From a bacterium (GTDB lineage: Bacteria > CLD3 > SB21): a stretch of 45,434 nt of DNA. A program made the translations under genes and the position numbers. The DNA is taken from NCBI GenBank assembly GCA_019695335.1, contig JAIBAF010000027.1:1-45434 (forward strand), in the 5' to 3' direction. Shown piece by piece: positions 24,194-31,749 of this stretch (its first letter is position 1; every line of letters starts with the position of its first letter). The notes under the pieces are model-generated. The model saw nothing but the letters and a program-made list of their open reading frames with translations, searched no databases and was not told the origin of the DNA.

Positions 24194-24928
24194 TTATGCA
24201 GACAGCGGTTCCATATAACCGGCCATGAATTGCACATACAATTTTTCAAGATCTTCGCCTTCAAGTTCCTTTTGCGCGCGCTGCATAACGAGTTGCCCTT
24301 GGTTCATAATGCCTACCACGTCCGAACTTTCTTTAGCGCGGAAGATATCGTGCGTCGACATCAGAATAGCTTTTTGTTCTTCACGTAACTCCATGAGCAG
24401 TTTCATAAATTCAAACCCGGCTTTAGGATCCAGTCCGGAAGTCGGTTCGTCTAAAATAATTGCGGGTGCATCTTTCAAAATCGCAATCGCAATGCCGCAT
24501 TTTTGTCGCATGCCTTTCGAAAATCCTTTCAGTTTTCTGTCAAACGCTTCTTTTTGCAAACCGACGCGCATTAAAACAGACTCCAGCTCTTTATTTGAAT
24601 GCTGTTTTCCGGCGAGTTTGGTAAAATATTCGAGATTTTCAATCGCAGTGAAATTGGGATACAGCATGACGTTCTCTGAAACAAACGCTATTTTCGTTTT
24701 CGCGGCCAGCGGTTGTTGATGCGTCACAATACCGTCAACGAGCGCTTCACCTTCCGTAGGATTAATGAAATTTAAAAAAATATTGATGGTGGTAGTTTTG
24801 CCGGCCCCGTTACCGCCAAGCATCGCGTATATCTGCCCGGGCAATACTCTGAACGATACGCCATCCAGCGCCAGCGTCTGATCTTCATAACGTTTGGTTA
24901 AATTTCTTGCTTCCAGCATCGGACTCAT
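24194..24928 (-). CDS. ABC transporter ATP-binding protein
   Basis: A 244-residue ATPase of the NosF/CcmA-like group. Walker A is GGNGAGKTT, the Q-loop region FVSENVMLYPNFT, the signature FSKGMRQKCGIA (in place of LSGGQ), Walker B AIILDEPTSGLDP and the switch MSTHDIF. It would bind at the cytoplasmic face of the two permeases encoded 19 bases downstream. The gene begins 12 bases after the coiled-coil/NEW3 gene, with AAGGAG before its ATG, so the five genes 21263-26853 form an evident operon. Confidence 0.95.
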   Translation of the reverse strand: MSPMLEARNLTKRYEDQTLALDGVSFRVLPGQIYAMLGGNGAGKTTTINIFLNFINPTEGEALVDGIVTHQQPLAAKTKIAFVSENVMLYPNFTAIENLEYFTKLAGKQHSNKELESVLMRVGLQKEAFDRKLKGFSKGMRQKCGIAIAILKDAPAIILDEPTSGLDPKAGFEFMKLLMELREEQKAILMSTHDIFRAKESSDVVGIMNQGQLVMQRAQKELEGEDLEKLYVQFMAGYMEPLSA

Positions 24929-24940
24929 ACGTTTCTCCTT

Positions 24941-26425
24941 TTATTTTCGTGTCAACTTGATCCCAAACCATACAATTCCGCCAACGACGCCGAGAATAAG
25001 CGCTACAATCAACAGCGTGCCTAAAACATTGGCTTGCGGTAACATTTCAATCGTGATGGTTTTATCTTCGCCATTCACCGGCTGATTTTCTGATACCGAT
25101 GATGTACGTACCCTGATTTCATATTTACCCACCGCAACATCGGCCGGAGGAATAAATTGAAAATGAAAGCTCTTTTCCTCACCGATATCCAACGACGGAA
25201 TAACCAACGGAGTGATTTCCTTTTTCCAATTAAGCGGCATGTCAAGCTCGGCTTTGATATTATCCAATCGACGCGAGCCTTCGTTTTTTACGTCCACCGT
25301 TGCCTCGACCGTTTCTCCGGTTAAAGCGGAATAATACAATTTCGGCGCACGCACGAGTAACTTAGCATTGCCGCGAGGAATCAATTCCAGCTTCACAAAA
25401 CCGACGTTGAGTTTTTCAATTTCTTCACGCGTCCAGTTTCTTTGTTTCCAATCGTTCACTGAAGCAAGTTTTTCCTGCGGTATCACCAGCACATAAAATG
25501 GAATTGAACGATCAATACCGACGGCTTCCGTCGGCCGATCCGGTAAAAAAATACGAAGCGAAGCTTTGCGCGTGTTCGCTGATTCGGTGAATTTAAATTG
25601 GCTCAGCTTCGCCTCGGAAGCAGGATCGGTAAAATAACGCGTAATTTCCGGCGGCAGATTCACGACTTCGAGCTTGAACGTGTTATCTTTGCCGCTGAAA
25701 AGCTCGAGTGAAAAATCGAATTGTGCCGTTCCGCCCAGATCGGCTTCCTGAGAAAACTGTTCCGACTGTACGAGCACTTTGTTTTCCGACGCGTCTTTTT
25801 GCAAATAAATTTTCATACTGCGGGACGAACCGTTACCGTAAATAATATTCACTGTCACTGCATCAAGATCCTGAAGCAGAATAAAATCGACTGATACCGG
25901 TTTGCCGTATTGCAATTCGGCAATCTTTGTTTCGTACGGCTGGCTGACAATGGCGCCTTCAGAGTTGAGCAGCGAGACGTAAACATTATTAATGAAATCC
26001 GGCTGCAGCGATTGAAACAACTTATCATCCAAGTTGACCAGTTTCATAAATTCGCCGCCGCCGCCAGACGCATTGGTTAATTCCACACGAACACGCTTTT
26101 GACTGTTGCTGCCTTGGTACTTTACGGCTTTTGTCACAGAGACAAATTGCTGTTCGAAAAGTACAGCCAATAAAGATTGCTGATAATTGACTTCCGCGTC
26201 GGCAAAATTGCGGCGGGCGCTTTCAAGTTCCTGTGCCGAAACCATCGCTTTATCAAACAATTGTTTTTGGCGGTCGTAATCGGCCTTCGCCGCTTCGTAC
26301 GCTTCTTTCGCCCGCTTGAGCCCAAGCAACCGGTATTTATCATCCCGTTCATTGAATGGAACGATTTGAGCAAATACTTGCCCTACTGCAGTGGCTAATA
26401 GTATAATCCAAATAAATTTGTTCAT
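24941..26425 (-). CDS. Exported coiled-coil protein with NEW3-like domain and C-terminal membrane anchor
   Basis: A 494-residue protein. Residues 1-19 are a signal peptide ending VFAQ. Residues about 35-85 form a charged heptad-like helix pair (AKEAYEAAKADYDRQKQLF, SAQELESARRNFADAEVNY) similar to the hairpins of HlyD-type adaptor proteins. A beta-rich middle follows, then a segment at about residues 350-450 (YYSALTGETVEATVDVKNEG, IPSLDIGEEKSFHFQFIPP, GKYEIRVRTSS) that matches the NEW3/CARDB-like immunoglobulin fold, and a final membrane helix with a short Lys/Arg tail. It probably faces the periplasm and works with the downstream ABC transporter. The domain calls are by eye and the function is unknown. 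Confidence 0.75.
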   Translation of the reverse strand: MNKFIWIILLATAVGQVFAQIVPFNERDDKYRLLGLKRAKEAYEAAKADYDRQKQLFDKAMVSAQELESARRNFADAEVNYQQSLLAVLFEQQFVSVTKAVKYQGSNSQKRVRVELTNASGGGGEFMKLVNLDDKLFQSLQPDFINNVYVSLLNSEGAIVSQPYETKIAELQYGKPVSVDFILLQDLDAVTVNIIYGNGSSRSMKIYLQKDASENKVLVQSEQFSQEADLGGTAQFDFSLELFSGKDNTFKLEVVNLPPEITRYFTDPASEAKLSQFKFTESANTRKASLRIFLPDRPTEAVGIDRSIPFYVLVIPQEKLASVNDWKQRNWTREEIEKLNVGFVKLELIPRGNAKLLVRAPKLYYSALTGETVEATVDVKNEGSRRLDNIKAELDMPLNWKKEITPLVIPSLDIGEEKSFHFQFIPPADVAVGKYEIRVRTSSVSENQPVNGEDKTITIEMLPQANVLGTLLIVALILGVVGGIVWFGIKLTRK

Positions 26426-26427
26426 TC

Positions 26428-26853
26428 TTATTCAGTCGTTTCAGTTTCAGTTCCGTCGGCATTTTTGCGAACCATTTTCTTTTGCATCTTCGGCAATGTA
26501 GCCGGATCGGCTTTGACAAAACTGACCATCAACATTTCCTCACCTCGCTTTAATCCTAACTTAATGGTAGCGCCGATCTCTGAAGTTTTATATAAGTTTT
26601 CAATGTCGTCGAGCGTTTTAACCGACTTGCCATTGATCATCAATACAACGTCACCGATTTTCAGATCAGCCGGTTTGTAACCTTTCGCCAGCATATGATC
26701 CGATACTCGATCGACACGAACCGAAACACCGTCGTCGAGAATCATTGCTCCAATTTCAAACACCGGACAGACTTTTCCATTGGTCACGATGTACTTTTCC
26801 TGAGCAAACGCTCCGGCAGTAAAGAGTGTTAACAACAGCAATAAAGTTTTCAT
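26428..26853 (-). CDS. Exported single PDZ-domain protein
   Basis: A 141-residue protein with an N-terminal signal peptide (KTLLLLLTLFTAGAFAQ). The body is a PDZ domain: SDHMLAKGYKPADLKIGDVVLMINGKSVKTLDDIENLY, the core of a binding groove as in DegP and RseP PDZ modules. The carboxylate-binding loop is not the classical GLGF, so ligand choice is unclear. There is no protease domain. It lies two bases before the coiled-coil/NEW3 gene and is the first gene of the ABC operon, 173 bases from the divergent histidine kinase. It may tether or present a substrate peptide for the exporter, which is speculation. Confidence 0.85.
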   Translation of the reverse strand: MKTLLLLLTLFTAGAFAQEKYIVTNGKVCPVFEIGAMILDDGVSVRVDRVSDHMLAKGYKPADLKIGDVVLMINGKSVKTLDDIENLYKTSEIGATIKLGLKRGEEMLMVSFVKADPATLPKMQKKMVRKNADGTETETTE

Positions 26854-26895
26854 ACATTCTCCTTTTAGTTTTTAATTCGTCAACGCTATCAGTAT

Positions 26896-26946
26896 ACAAC
26901 AATCGTCCATTGAAGTTGTTAAGACGATGATAAAGAGTTGTAAAGA
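26896..26946. promoter_or_regulatory. Direct repeats and dyad in the divergent promoter region
   Basis: GTTGTTAAGA at 26915-26924 and GTTGTAAAGA at 26937-26946 are nearly identical and lie 22 bases apart, two helical turns, as expected for tandem OmpR-type response regulator sites. ACAAC at 26896 and an ATCGTC/GACGAT pair (26902-26907, 26923-26928) overlap them. The region lies between the PDZ gene (26853) and the histidine kinase (27027) and could serve both promoters. Confidence 0.45.
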
Positions 26947-27026
26947 ATGTAAAATCTCGCGAATGAAGCTTCGAAAGCTGAAATTTATTTGCCGTAATTC
27001 GCTTTATTTGCTACTTTGCTGTTACG

Positions 27027-28817
27027 ATGACTAAACATGTTTCCATAACCGTTACTACGCTCAGCGTGTTAGGTGTTTTGCTGATCCTGCTGGCTATTAT
27101 TCAATACCGGTGGTTAGGGCAATTAAGTGAAGGCGAGTTGGCGCAGATGCGTGCAAATCTTAAGATCGGCGCCGGTCGTTTTGCGGACGATTTTGACAAA
27201 GACATTACACAGTTGTATTCGGCATTTCAATCGCGTTATCCTGACGAGACAGTACCGCCAAAAATATTTTTATCGTCATGCTATAAACAATGGATCGCCA
27301 ATTCTAAAAACCCTCAACTGCTGAAAAACGTTTACTACACTACCTACTCGAATCGACAATCTCTTGAGTTATTGCAGTGGATGTCCGACTCCGATTCATT
27401 GAAGGCCATTCCATGGGATACGAAGTTCCAGTCGGTCAAGAAACGGTTTGACAGCAGGATGAAGATTCGAGAAAAAGATTCATCGAAGGTCAATCGGATT
27501 TTTATTTTTCATGGGCCGGTTCTGGACGATTTTCCATTTCTCATTCTTACGCTCAACCCTGTTACTAAATTTGTACGATTGCCGCTTCGTGCACAGATCA
27601 GTGAATTTGTGATCCTGGAATTGGACGAAAGTTATCTTCGGACGCAATTAATCCCCAGTTTACTTGCTCAGCATTTTCCGCCCGGTGACAATGAAACGTA
27701 CCACCTGACGATTGTTAATCCTTCCACCAAAAATATCTTTTATTCCAACGATTCTGAAACGGTTTTCGAGCAAACTGAATCATCCGATATTGTCAATCCC
27801 ATTGCCCGTATTCGCATGCAAGATTTTTTTATGGTTACGGTCAGCGAACGAGCTCCCAGCATAAAGCTGAAAGGCGTGACCAAAGTCGCCACTTCCATTG
27901 AAATTAACGATGCTAAATCAACGGCAATCCGGCATGAAATCAATGATTGGCAGGATACCGAAGCCGATTCGTTGTCATATTGGGAGCTACGGATCAAACA
28001 CCGATCGGGTTCTCTCGAAGCGGCAGTGGCACAAATCCGATTTAAAAACCTTGCGATTAGTTCCGGCATTCTGCTGGTTTTGGGAGCCAGCGTAGTGGTA
28101 CTTGTCATAAGTTTACGGCGCGAACAATTTCTCGCCAGGCGCAGGATGGAATTTGTTGCAGGAGTAACGCACGAACTACGTACGCCGTTGACTGTATTGA
28201 AATCGGCCGGTGAAAATTTAGCTGACGGCGTCGTTAAATCGGAAGAGCAGATTACTCAATATGGAAAATTAGTTCGCGATCAGGGAACATTCCTTTCCGA
28301 AATGGTCGAACAAGTACTCGACTATGCCGGTATTGAATCCGGTAAAAAGCTTTTAAAGAAAGAAACAATTGCGCTGCACGAATTACTGGATGACTTATTG
28401 AACGATATCGAGCTACAAAGTTCTAAAAAAAATATTAGCGTAACAGCGCCGCCTTGCGATGGCGTTCAGATCGTTGGCGATTATTACGCGCTGAAATCGG
28501 CGCTCCATAATGTTCTCAACAATGCCATCAAATACAGCCTGGAAAATGGCAGCGTTGTCATCAACGTTATTGAAAACGATCAAAGTCTTTCAATTCTCGT
28601 GAAAGATCATGGCATGGGAATCGACCCGAAAGAATTGTCCATGGTGTTCGAACCGTTTTATCGTACGCAAAATGTCCGTGATTCCCAAATTCACGGCAAC
28701 GGGCTCGGTTTGAGTATTGTCAAAAAAATTATTGAACAACACGGCGGACATGTTTCCATTACCAGCATGGTTGATCACGGTACAACCGTTACGATTTATT
28801 TACCCAAAGAACAATGA
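27027..28817 (+). CDS. Sensor histidine kinase
   Basis: A 596-residue inner-membrane kinase. Membrane helix 1 is about residues 8-28 and helix 2 about 346-366, leaving a periplasmic sensor region of about 315 residues with no recognised domain. The cytoplasmic part has the phosphoacceptor box FVAGVTHELRTPLTVLKSAGE, the N box LHNVLNNAIKYS, the G1 box DHGMGIDPKELSMVF and G2 GNGLGLSIVKKI. It would autophosphorylate on the His of the first box and pass phosphate to the regulator whose ATG overlaps its stop. It is divergent from the ABC operon, so control of that exporter by an envelope signal is a reasonable inference. Confidence 0.94.
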   Translation: MTKHVSITVTTLSVLGVLLILLAIIQYRWLGQLSEGELAQMRANLKIGAGRFADDFDKDITQLYSAFQSRYPDETVPPKIFLSSCYKQWIANSKNPQLLKNVYYTTYSNRQSLELLQWMSDSDSLKAIPWDTKFQSVKKRFDSRMKIREKDSSKVNRIFIFHGPVLDDFPFLILTLNPVTKFVRLPLRAQISEFVILELDESYLRTQLIPSLLAQHFPPGDNETYHLTIVNPSTKNIFYSNDSETVFEQTESSDIVNPIARIRMQDFFMVTVSERAPSIKLKGVTKVATSIEINDAKSTAIRHEINDWQDTEADSLSYWELRIKHRSGSLEAAVAQIRFKNLAISSGILLVLGASVVVLVISLRREQFLARRRMEFVAGVTHELRTPLTVLKSAGENLADGVVKSEEQITQYGKLVRDQGTFLSEMVEQVLDYAGIESGKKLLKKETIALHELLDDLLNDIELQSSKKNISVTAPPCDGVQIVGDYYALKSALHNVLNNAIKYSLENGSVVINVIENDQSLSILVKDHGMGIDPKELSMVFEPFYRTQNVRDSQIHGNGLGLSIVKKIIEQHGGHVSITSMVDHGTTVTIYLPKEQ

Positions 28818-29497
28818 AGCGAATCTTGCTCATCGAAGACGAACCGGGATTGGTCCTCACCTTATCCGACCGTCTCAAAAGCGAAGGCTTTGAAACCGAT
28901 ACGGCCTCGGATGGCGTCGCCGGATTGACCAAGGCTACCGCTTCATCGTACGATGCCATTATCCTCGACGTCATGCTCCCTCAAAAAAACGGTTTCGACG
29001 TATGCCGTGACTTGCGCACCGCCGGTAACACGACGCCCATTCTCATGCTTACGGCTCGCGGACAGATTACCGACAAAGTGGTCGGCCTTAAACTCGGAGC
29101 CGATGATTATTTGACCAAACCTTTTGACATGAGCGAATTACTGGCACGCGTCGAAGCGTTGCTGCGACGTGCACCAAACAGCAAAACGCCATCCGGTGAG
29201 GGATTTACTTTCGGAAATGTCGAAGTAAATTTCAGAAAGGCCGAAATTAAAAAAGACGGGCAATTGATCGAGTTGTCGGCGCAAGAATATCGTTTGTTAA
29301 AATATATGATTGAAAACCGCGGCGCAACTCTTACTCGCAATGAACTGCTTGAACATGTGTGGAGCTACGATGAAAATATTACGACGCGAACCGTGGATGT
29401 TCATATAGCATGGCTGCGTCAAAAACTCGAACCTAATTCAAAACATCCTCAATATTTCGTGACCATCCATAGACTTGGGTATAAGTTCACGGGATAG
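28814..29497 (+). CDS. OmpR/PhoB family response regulator
   Basis: A 227-residue two-domain regulator. The receiver domain has LLIEDEPG, the phosphoacceptor in AIILDVMLP, MLTARG and LTKPFD (conserved Lys). The C-terminal winged helix shows LSAQEYRLLKYMIENRGATLTR and TTRTVDVHIAWLRQKL with the family ending YKFTG. Its ATG overlaps the kinase stop (ATGA), so the two are coupled in translation. The OmpR family binds tandem direct repeats, and candidate repeats exist at 26915 and 26937 in the divergent promoter. The 3' end overlaps the stop of the convergent thioesterase gene by 11 bases. Confidence 0.96.
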   Translation: MKRILLIEDEPGLVLTLSDRLKSEGFETDTASDGVAGLTKATASSYDAIILDVMLPQKNGFDVCRDLRTAGNTTPILMLTARGQITDKVVGLKLGADDYLTKPFDMSELLARVEALLRRAPNSKTPSGEGFTFGNVEVNFRKAEIKKDGQLIELSAQEYRLLKYMIENRGATLTRNELLEHVWSYDENITTRTVDVHIAWLRQKLEPNSKHPQYFVTIHRLGYKFTG

Positions 29498-29924
29498 TTA
29501 TATTTTCGATCCGTTCAATGGCTTCCTTTAATTCCTTAGGCATCGGGCATTTTTGATTTTTATTGTAGTCGTAGACCACAATAATGCCTGAGCCTTCGGC
29601 CGCAATCGCCTGCATCGTATGACTGTAGACGGCATACTCCATCACAAAACGATCTTCGGCAACCTCGGTCGTACGTGTTCCGACAGAAACCTTGTCCGGA
29701 TACGATATAGGCTTTCGGAAACGACACGCCGTTGAATGAAGGATCATGCCAATGCCGTGCGATTTGATATAGTCCCATACTCCCATCGCATCAAAATATT
29801 TTGCACGTGCACATTCAAAATAACGAAAATAAATAATATTATTAACGTGTCCCAGCGCATCCATCTCACCCCAGGCAACCGGCGTCTCATAGATAATTGG
29901 AAATTTTTTCATGGCATCGTTCAA
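29487..29924 (-). CDS. Hotdog-fold acyl-CoA thioesterase
   Basis: A 145-residue protein of the 4-hydroxybenzoyl-CoA thioesterase/YbgC type. The catalytic segment is VAWGEMDALGHVNNIIYFRYFECARAKYF, in which Asp follows GEM as in the DxxGHVNN motif of the family, and it is followed by strands and helix of the hotdog fold. It would hydrolyse an acyl-CoA, with chain length not predictable. The N-terminal start could also be Met5 (MKKFPI). It is convergent with the response regulator and overlaps its end by 11 bases, so the two genes are on independent transcripts. Confidence 0.93.
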   Translation of the reverse strand: MNDAMKKFPIIYETPVAWGEMDALGHVNNIIYFRYFECARAKYFDAMGVWDYIKSHGIGMILHSTACRFRKPISYPDKVSVGTRTTEVAEDRFVMEYAVYSHTMQAIAAEGSGIIVVYDYNKNQKCPMPKELKEAIERIENITIP

Positions 29925-30024
29925 TGCGTGTTCTCCTCGATACTGATTCAGTGCAACCGTTATCTGTTATTGTAAACAATGCTTTTTGATTTCGCAATTG
30001 GAAATTTCTTTTTCAATGAAACCG

Positions 30025-30052
30025 AAAAAAAAGCGGAACATTGTTCCGCTCT
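30025..30052 (-). terminator. Factor-independent terminator after the DM9/FAMeT gene
   Basis: AGCGGAACA and TGTTCCGCT (30032-30050) form a hairpin with a very short loop; on the minus strand it runs into eight T residues. It lies about 40 bases past the stop of the gene at 30094. The remaining gap to 29924 is AT-rich with nothing recognised. Confidence 0.88.
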
Positions 30053-30093
30053 AGTGAAATCTATTCGTAATTTTTAAAATTGCAGAATTACAG

Positions 30094-31353
30094 CTATTGT
30101 CCTCCGCTGACCACTCTGAACGAATGCCGTGCTTTCACTGTATAATCGGTACCGCTGAAATATCCGCGCACTTCGTAGTCGCCAGGATTAAATACAAATT
30201 CAAATTCGAGTTTGCCGGATTTTCCATTCGTATGTTGATAATTGCCCCATTCGGTATCCGGCGTGTTTTTTGGAACGATGTTGATCCATGCGCTCCCGTT
30301 GTCCGGAAAGTCATTGTATTCCACGACAACGGTTTGACCCGGGAAATATTCTTCACTTATCGTACGTACGTATACTCCGGCTGACTTTTCGCCGGCCAGC
30401 GGCATCGAACGAACATTGGAATATTCGATCGGTGTGTCCCAACTCGATACGGCAAAATACTTCACACTGCTGAGGAAATAATAATCTTTTGTTTCGATGA
30501 TCACATTTTGTCCGGCCGTAGTACCGTAACCGGCCGAAATAGTTCCTTTATCTTTATCGACCATCACCCAATAATCGTCCGCAACGCTCGGCTTGCGCAC
30601 GGCTCCGGCGGCTTCCTGGATCGATTGCCCCTGCGCGTTCCGGCGAATGACACTTTTGGTATTGCCCCAACCGCCGATAACAATTTCATACATCGGATCG
30701 ATGGTCGCCATCGCGTCTGAAATCGCAATGTGAATATCGTTTTTAGCGGCTGCTTTGAAAAGAATGGCCGATTTTCCCGGAACGGGTAATTGCCATTTTT
30801 CACTCCATGAAGTGTATTGACCTTGTTGTCCTTTTGACGAAAAACCTTCGGTCATCGACACGGAAGGTTTAACCGAAACTAAAATAAAAATTTTGTCCTT
30901 GAGAACGATTTCTGCGCCGCCGTAACCAATATTGCAAGCGTTTGCCCAAAGTTTTCCGGGATGCTCTCCGCCCATGTAAGCATGTTTGGCCACATATAGC
31001 GGGGTTTTGCTGGCATCATTGTACCCACCGAGTACGACATCGGTTGGCACTTTGCCTTTATATTCTACCCAGGCAGTAGAATTCGGCGGAGCGACCAGAA
31101 CCTCAAATCCTTGGTTAAAAGAATATTCCTTTCCACCCCAACCGATATTGCAAATACCGCCCGGAAGAATTTTGCCCGGATGAATTCCTCCTTTGAATGG
31201 GACGCGTCCGACGTACAACGGCTTTCCGTTTTCAGTTCCTCCAACAACGGCATCGGCCGGAATTGTTCCGGTATAAGGAACCCATTGCTGTGCACTTAAA
31301 CTTAAAACCCATGTCAGCGATAAAAAAATGCAAGATAGCCGAATAAGATTCAT
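30094..31353 (-). CDS. Secreted protein with two DM9 repeats, a FAMeT-type domain and a C-terminal Ig-like domain
   Basis: A 419-residue protein with a signal peptide (residues 1-22). Residues 24-89 and 95-160 are two DM9 (DUF3421) repeats: each has W-V-x-Y-x-G-x-[IV]-P-x-D, then P-L-Y-V, G-x-H-P-G-K and C-N-I-G-[WY]-G-G. Residues about 175-310 match the domain called farnesoic acid O-methyltransferase: FKAAAKNDIHIAIS, YEIVIGGWGNTKSVIRR, YWVMVDKDKGTIS and YFAVSSWDTPIEYSN. Residues 324-419 look like a small beta sandwich. DM9 with this domain is the layout of arthropod proteins, and DM9 proteins are mannose-binding lectins in bivalves. A secreted carbohydrate-binding role is likely; methyltransferase activity is not supported. 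A terminator follows. Confidence 0.85.
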   Translation of the reverse strand: MNLIRLSCIFLSLTWVLSLSAQQWVPYTGTIPADAVVGGTENGKPLYVGRVPFKGGIHPGKILPGGICNIGWGGKEYSFNQGFEVLVAPPNSTAWVEYKGKVPTDVVLGGYNDASKTPLYVAKHAYMGGEHPGKLWANACNIGYGGAEIVLKDKIFILVSVKPSVSMTEGFSSKGQQGQYTSWSEKWQLPVPGKSAILFKAAAKNDIHIAISDAMATIDPMYEIVIGGWGNTKSVIRRNAQGQSIQEAAGAVRKPSVADDYWVMVDKDKGTISAGYGTTAGQNVIIETKDYYFLSSVKYFAVSSWDTPIEYSNVRSMPLAGEKSAGVYVRTISEEYFPGQTVVVEYNDFPDNGSAWINIVPKNTPDTEWGNYQHTNGKSGKLEFEFVFNPGDYEVRGYFSGTDYTVKARHSFRVVSGGQ

Positions 31354-31749
31354 AAGAATCCTCCTGTTTTATAAAAATGGAAAGTGGCTTTACCAGTAAT
31401 TTTTTTTGATTTGTGCTCTTTAAGAAAACAGAAATTCAACTTCCAGGTTATAGAAGCTTATCTTTCGGCTCATTGATGAGCAAGGGATGGAAAAAAGGTA
31501 AGAACAAGGTCGCAAGCAATAACGCTAATCTTTGAGGTAAAAGCAAGGGTTTATTTTTGTACGATATGTGTATGTAGATACGAAATTTATGATTAGTCAT
31601 ATGCCATCATCGGAAAACATGACAAAAATCATGTTTTCCTCTGAAGTTGGTCATTGGAAAAGCATAGCCATCCTCTTATTTTTTTAAGAACTTAATGTAA
31701 TTTGCATTGGATTTTTCAGGACGTAACCACACGTCCGATTTAAAACGCT
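31354..31749. other. Long intergenic region upstream of the cbb3 cluster
   Basis: Nearly 400 bases without a convincing gene separate the DM9/FAMeT gene from ccoI. It contains two dyads (31588-31601 and 31612-31639) described separately, and an AT-rich stretch near 31670-31690. I could not assign a -35/-10 pair with confidence. Promoters for both divergent genes must lie here. Confidence 0.6.
31588..31639. promoter_or_regulatory. Two ATGA/TCAT dyads, candidate Crp/Fnr-type operators
   Basis: TATGA-N4-TCATA at 31588-31601 has the arm spacing of FNR sites (TTGAT-N4-ATCAA). GGAAAACATGA-N6-TCATGTTTTCC at 31612-31639 has 11-bp perfect arms and the N6 spacing of CRP-type sites. Both share the half-site ATGA/TCAT, and their centres are 31 bases apart, about three helical turns. 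The second has no U-tract, so it does not look like a terminator. They lie upstream of the cbb3 genes, whose cluster encodes an FNR-like regulator at 40586. Confidence 0.5.

Noticed and set aside
31612-31639. Terminator for an upstream transcript
   Set aside because: The hairpin is strong but followed by CTGAAG with no T-run on either strand, and no plus-strand gene lies upstream.
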